From contig NC_033623.1 in the NCBI RefSeq assembly GCF_001540865.1, positions 62,001-126,000 of the forward strand: a stretch of 64,000 nt of DNA. Reading direction: 5' to 3'. This stretch comes from Ananas comosus (lineage: Eukaryota; Streptophyta; Magnoliopsida; Poales; Bromeliaceae). A program made the translations under genes and the position numbers. Numbering within the stretch: position 1 is the first letter of the stretch; each line of letters starts with the position of its first letter. The notes below the pieces were generated by a model. That model worked only from the letters and a program-made list of their open reading frames with translations. It ran no database searches and was not told the origin of the DNA. This document shows positions 59,549 through 64,000 of this stretch, in pieces.

Positions 59549-60513
59549 AAAATCTTACTCCGTTTATTTTTTTTATTTTTTTTATTTTTTTGAAAAAAGG
59601 TAGTATGTTACCGCTTCATTCATAAAGGTATTGAACTAAGCAAATTTCTGAGACAGCTTGGCCTCGTTACGTACCGGAAAAAAAAAAAAAAAAAAAAAAG
59701 ATTACAAAGCTAATACAGAAGTCTGTCACGATATGTCTAAATTCGTGGGATTTGCGCCATCAGAGACTCAAGATTCCGTTCTTCAGCTAGGAGATTCTCT
59801 TATTTCCCGTTCGAACCATATAGTCCCCAAATGGAGGCAATTGTAGTAGTTCCACAAATCCCCTAGAGGTCTGCTAGACCCGCCAAAGCCTCCCACTGAA
59901 GTACAGTGTAGTAAGGATGTTTTTATTATGAATTGACTTGCCAGGAGAGATCGTAGTAGAAGTCGCCATTGCACGAAAGAGGTGATCAACGCGTCTACAG
60001 GCTCCACCCCACACGATGACAAGATCTTTTATTCACACGCTACCAACCGCTTTTAAATAGGTTATCCCAGTTACGTAGTCAGCTACTTTCGCTCCAAAAA
60101 CAAGCAATAAAATTTTTAACTTTTTAATGGAGGATTTAATCTTCCACAGATCGAACGAGCTATAAGTCTTGACCACTACATCATTGTAAGAAAGGTTAAA
60201 TCGCATTTAACCGTGAACACATCTGATTGGGTCCATCTCCATTTTACTATATCACGGCTGGCAGTTAGCAACCACAGATAGAAGCGGATTCCATAAGCGT
60301 GAGATCGAGTCCCTCTCAAGTTGCGAGCTACGGGCTGAATCCCCTTAGGATCAAGTGGCAAAGGACTTGGTGTTGGTACCCGAGACCCAAGTTCGAATTC
60401 TAGTTTATTCACATTTTCAGCTAAGTTTATTTTTAAATGAAATAAACGAAGCGGGTAGCGTGCTACCAATCTCTCAAAAAAAAAAAAAAAAAAAAAAATC
60501 TTACTCCGTTTAT
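59549..60513. mobile_element. Composite retroposon insertion with 19-bp target duplication
   Basis: AAAATCTTACTCCGTTTAT occurs at 59549-59567 and again at 60495-60513, bracketing a 927-bp insert. The right end is a SINE with poly(A). The left end begins with a poly(T)-rich stretch and TTGAAAAAAGGTAGTATGTT then ACCGCTTCATTC, resembling the SINE tail in opposite orientation, with a second poly(A) at 59679-59699. The middle has no recognised coding sequence. A long duplication plus a poly(A) end is the signature of LINE-mediated retroposition. The A-rich edge of the duplication overlaps the tail, so its true length is 16-19 bp. Confidence 0.75.
60320..60498 (+). mobile_element. tRNA-derived SINE
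   Basis: Internal pol III promoter boxes are visible: A-box-like TCAAGTGGCAAAGG (60351-60364) and B-box-like CCAAGTTCGAATTC (60387-60400). The 3' part ends AACGAAGCGGGTAGCGTGCT ACCAATCTCTC followed by a ~22-nt A tail. The left border is approximate. It is transcribed only as non-coding RNA, if at all. Confidence 0.75.
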
Positions 60514-61996
60514 GACAACTAATTATTGTAACTTTTTCAATTGTATTAATTATAACTCTCATGATAGGCATTCATCCTCTTTCCAACTACTTGTCACAAA
60601 ATAACCCAACAATTATTATAAGAGTAATTAAAAATACGAAAAAAAGTTTATGCTAATCCTTAAAGAAATATTTACACATTTGTACATACTAGCAAATTTG
60701 TTCCTATTTTAATCTCAAGCCTCCATGCCTGTAATGATGGTTGTAGCCGCGCTCTCCATTAAGCTTCTTAACTCGGCCCCCACTTTATACATGAATGATT
60801 GATTAGATATATATATGTCGTAAAGAGAACTCGGCGCAATCCCACTTTTTATCTTTCAAAATTATTACACCCCTAAAAAATTAATTTTGAATTATAAAAT
60901 AGCTTCAGAATTAGTGAACGAGTAATTCAAATTCTCTCAATCTATCAGCTATCTAGTGAGTGATATGAATCTCAAAATCACGTGAATGATGATGAATGCG
61001 ACAGTCCCCCTTAAGGATGACCCACGTAAATCACTTTAAAGTTTACCTTAGGTTTAAACCTGGTCCACCCATTGATTCAAATTGATTTGGTGGTCTGATT
61101 TTAATTCGCACAAAGGTGATATCCAATCTATTTATTTTAGATCACTAATGATTGCTATAAAAATAATATTGAGTTCTTTTAGACACTGATGCAGCGCAAA
61201 TCATACGCTCGAGCCCGAACCTAGCCCAAATTTAGTCCAAATAAAATTGATTAGGACCGGGGTTGGATTATCCAGAAGGTTCGACCCTCTATTTCTCAAC
61301 ACTCTGTTTATTTTGCTTCTGCTTTCGGCCACAATCACTAGAGCATTAGAACATTTATAAAGCTCTTTCAAGGCCTACAAATAGAAGTTCAAATTGAGAC
61401 CTCTAGTTCTGGAGTAGAGAAAATTGAAGAACATAGCTCTTCTAATTGTACTTTTGGGCTAGGCGGGGTCTTAAATTTCTTTAGTTGATCCAACCTAATC
61501 ATATTCCGTTTCACTAATTGGGCTAGGTTCAGGCTTACATTAAAAGGCTCGGAACTTCTCAAACATGATCCAGTTCGACCCAAACCACTTTTCTCCTAAT
61601 CAGATCCAATTCCAAATTAACTAACGTCTACTAACATTAGTGCATTCATCATGGTATTACACCCTGAAAAATAATTAAGACCCCAAAAAGTCAACACAGC
61701 ATTAAGTAAAAAAGCAAAAATCTAGATATTAAACCCCCATATAATTAATTAATTAATCAAACAAGAGCAGTGACATGATGTCAACCATTACAGCTAGCTA
61801 ATTAACGACGTCACAGATTCAAAATCATAGATTATAATATTATTTCCTAATTCCCAACCAACTTAGTTGATTGATTATAATAACTAATCAAAACAGTGCC
61901 TCAAAACATCAACCAAACAATAATCACAATTTGATACATGCATTCATTAATATAACATCCAAAAAAATTTTAAAAAAAAGAAAAACAAAAATCTAG
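60514..61996. other. Intergenic DNA downstream of the peroxidase gene
   Basis: No exon was recognised. Sequence near 61190-61580 has words such as GAGCCCGAACC and GATCCAACC that look transposon-derived, without clear borders. The final part includes the minus-strand peroxidase 3' UTR. Confidence 0.45.
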
Positions 61997-63125
61997 CTAA
62001 GGCTTTGTAGAGCGGGTGTTGAATGCTTGGCAACTCCTTCTGATCTCGCCGTCGCTGCCCTGCTTGATCTCCACACTCCCCAGCCTCACCAGCGCGTCGG
62101 CGAACCTCCGCGCGAACCCTGCTGCGTCCGCCGCGAGGCCCTGCACCGTCGCGGCGGTCGAGTTGTCGTCGGCCAGCTCCTGGTCGATCTGCATCACTCC
62201 CCTCTTCTGCATGATCTGGCTGTAGTAGCTGTTGTCGATGGCGAACGACGCGTTCTGGTCCAGGAACGCCGTCGGGTCCGACTTCAGCGGCTTCGCCCTG
62301 GGCCCGCAGGTCTCCTTCAGTTTCGCGAGGAGCGCCGGGTCCATCGTCGGGTCCGGCTGGCCAGTCCCTTGGAAATTGCCGAGCCTGTCGCGGAAGAAGG
62401 TGCAGTGCGCGACGCCGACCGTGTGGCCGCCGAGGAGGACCACCATGTCGTCGAGGGTGAACCCTTTGTTCGTGAAGAATGCGAGCGCCTGCGACACCGT
62501 GAGCTGTGGCCCCGGCAGGTTGACGTCGTTAGGGTTGGAGATCAGGCCATCGAGCCGCCCTGTGGGGACGTCGTACTTCGGACCGCCCGCCAGGGCCACC
62601 GCGTCACGCACCGCTAGCGCGATGATGTCCGCGCAGGACACGTTCCCGGGGCACTGCGTCTCAAGGCTCGACTCGGCCTCGTCGATGATGTCGAAGCCCC
62701 GGACGGTCTGGTTCGGCCCTGCCGACCGCTCCGTCGTCTTCTTCTTTGTCGGCGAGATCAGGATCGACGCGTCGCAGCCCTGTCAGAATCCATATTTGTC
62801 ATGAAAATGCGTAATGTTTGCTTTAAACTTTACGCAGAATAATGTGTACTTAAAATGAACGTGTCTTATAGAAAGATTTCTTTTATACATGCATGCATGC
62901 ATGGTGCGTGGGAGTACGTCTTACTCTAACGAAGCAATCGTGGAAGTACATGCGAAGGAGGGCGGCGGGGACGGAGGGATCGGCGGCGAAGTGCTCCGCC
63001 ACCACCGACTGGACGATGGACTCCGCGTTCGGGCATGTGGCATTGTAGAAGCCGACTCGAAAATCGGCCAGCGAGAAGGGAAAATTAAAAGAGAAAAAAT
63101 ATGAAGAAAAAATTTCTCACAACAT
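61997..63125 (-). CDS. Class III peroxidase (peroxidase 44-like), start region disrupted
   Basis: Secreted haem peroxidase of plant class III, acting in the wall or apoplast on H2O2 and phenolics. Exon 1 (to 62925) and exon 2 (62779-61997) join in phase. The mature part, from [20 protein letters not shown], is about 309 aa. Distal site [17 protein letters not shown] (Arg and His), proximal haem ligand [14 protein letters not shown], structural [20 protein letters not shown], and the final RRSCQAFN cysteine are all present. Two exons instead of the usual four suggest intron loss in this subgroup. The 5' end is abnormal: in the mature frame the nearest ATG (63125) is followed two codons later by TGA (63119-63117). 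A hydrophobic signal-like frame from ATG 63141 is offset and ends at TAA (63087-63085). Either this is a pseudogene or null allele, or there is a sequence error in the T-rich leader. Confidence 0.85.
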
Positions 63126-63274
63126 TGTTGTACACCATCATGAACATGTATTAACTAAGTGCACTACAAATTAGTTTGTTGTTATGATCACTTGGTATAT
63201 ATGTATACTAGCTAATAATAGATCACAAGCGTCCGAGAGAGTGCATGCACATCATGTAGAGTGCTTGTGTGGGG

Positions 63275-63284
63275 GTATATATAG
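63275..63284 (-). promoter_or_regulatory. TATA box of the peroxidase gene
   Basis: The minus strand reads CCCCTATATATACCCCC about 150 bp upstream of the peroxidase leader, at a reasonable distance for transcription starting near 63245. Confidence 0.65.
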
Positions 63285-64000
63285 GGGTTTGGGAGGGAAA
63301 TGGGAATTAGCTGGATTAAGCAGTTAATTAATTGGAGCCAAGTGGGTTTTTGCGCGAAGCCTTTATTAGGAAATGGGCTAGTTTGACTTGGGTAGCAAAT
63401 GAGCAGCATCTAGGGTTGATATGGCCTTAAATCATGCATGGTTTTGCTCGATTTGAGGTGCCAAACTAGTTGGTTTTACTAATGGGTACAAATAAGAATA
63501 ATTTAATTAATCTATTGCCATGTAATATGATTACTATTATTATTATTATTATTTTGCCCTAGGTCTAAACTTGGTTACACTATGGAATTAATACTAGATT
63601 CCTAAAATTTAGGGGGTTATATATAGGATCAAGCATTGCACCAGTTCTATATATATGCTAGCCAATATATGCTGTCACGTGAAAAGTAGAATATATATAA
63701 CATTAGTTTTTAAGTAACCCTCTACGAAAATAAACTAACTTCGCCAAAACACATATCATTAAACATATTTTCACATATATCAAGAGTGGTAAATTAATGT
63801 ATTAGCTGTAATTAATTAGTGCTTTATAATATTGAGGCAGGGGGTAGGTAGGTTATGATATATGTACAGGCATATTATAAGGTGAGATAGATACTATTTA
63901 TATAAAAACATTACAAAATTACGTTCTCAATTAGCTTCTAATTAAGTCAATATTAACTTCGGTGACCATTACGTAGGGCTTAATGATTGGTATCCGAAAT
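63285..64000. other. Upstream region of the peroxidase gene
   Basis: AT-rich, with TAT/TATA-rich tracts (ATT trinucleotides at 63531-63554). No exon or repeat family was recognised before the window ends. Confidence 0.45.

Noticed and set aside
62027..62804. Plus-strand open frames of about 190-196 codons over the peroxidase exon
   Set aside because: Antisense of the GC-rich peroxidase exon; no motif.

Overview
This is a nuclear genome segment from a flowering plant. The genes are interrupted by introns with plant-type splice sites. Plastid, cell-wall and secretory families are present, and the spaces between genes are AT-rich and packed with microsatellites and small transposons. Some exons are very GC-rich with strong codon bias (the patatin-like, peroxidase and Kazal genes) while others are AT-rich, which suggests a commelinid-type monocot. 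The species cannot be fixed from the window alone. One unresolved base (N at 21478) shows this is assembled sequence.

I can support ten protein-coding genes, nine with complete or nearly complete exon chains checked for reading-frame phase. In order: UFC1, the UFM1-conjugating E2 (+, 5' end outside the window); a CPP1/CDF1-type plastid J-like membrane protein (+, 3702-8429); a group III patatin-like acyl hydrolase (-, 14619-16954); a RING-CH (MARCH-type) membrane E3 ligase (+, 31009-37789); an endonuclease/exonuclease/phosphatase plus EF-hand protein of the At1g02270 type (+, 44066-46927); a cinnamyl-alcohol-dehydrogenase-family enzyme (-, 48349-50857, with an upstream 5' UTR exon); a Kazal-type inhibitor with a hydrophobic tail (-, 54258-54638); a small acidic MGGC protein likely to be N-myristoylated (+, 55488-56181); a DUF1295 steroid-reductase-like membrane protein (-, 57001-58709); and a class III peroxidase close to peroxidase 44 (-, 61997 to about 63125) whose signal-peptide region looks broken. 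They do not form one pathway; this is ordinary plant gene neighbourhood.

The 18-31 kb stretch has no recognisable gene and is a nest of small transposons. It holds a cluster of foldback MITEs (21.5-24.6 kb), a Helitron 3' terminus (26.15 kb), a 640-bp inverted-repeat element (27.5-28.1 kb), a Mutator-like element with a perfect 9-bp target duplication carrying six 31-nt palindromes (28.19-28.79 kb), and a Tourist-like MITE with TAA duplications (29.6-30.2 kb). Intron 1 of the RING-CH gene (4.2 kb) holds a decayed copia-type retroelement and a large inverted repeat whose arms each carry an F-box gene fragment. Further mobile DNA includes a second Mutator-like MITE (52.2 kb) and a composite retroposon ending in a tRNA-type SINE (59.6-60.5 kb).

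No CRISPR array, viral genome or gene-cluster system was seen. The most unusual structures are the palindrome array, the F-box inverted repeat inside a ligase gene's intron, and the disrupted peroxidase start.
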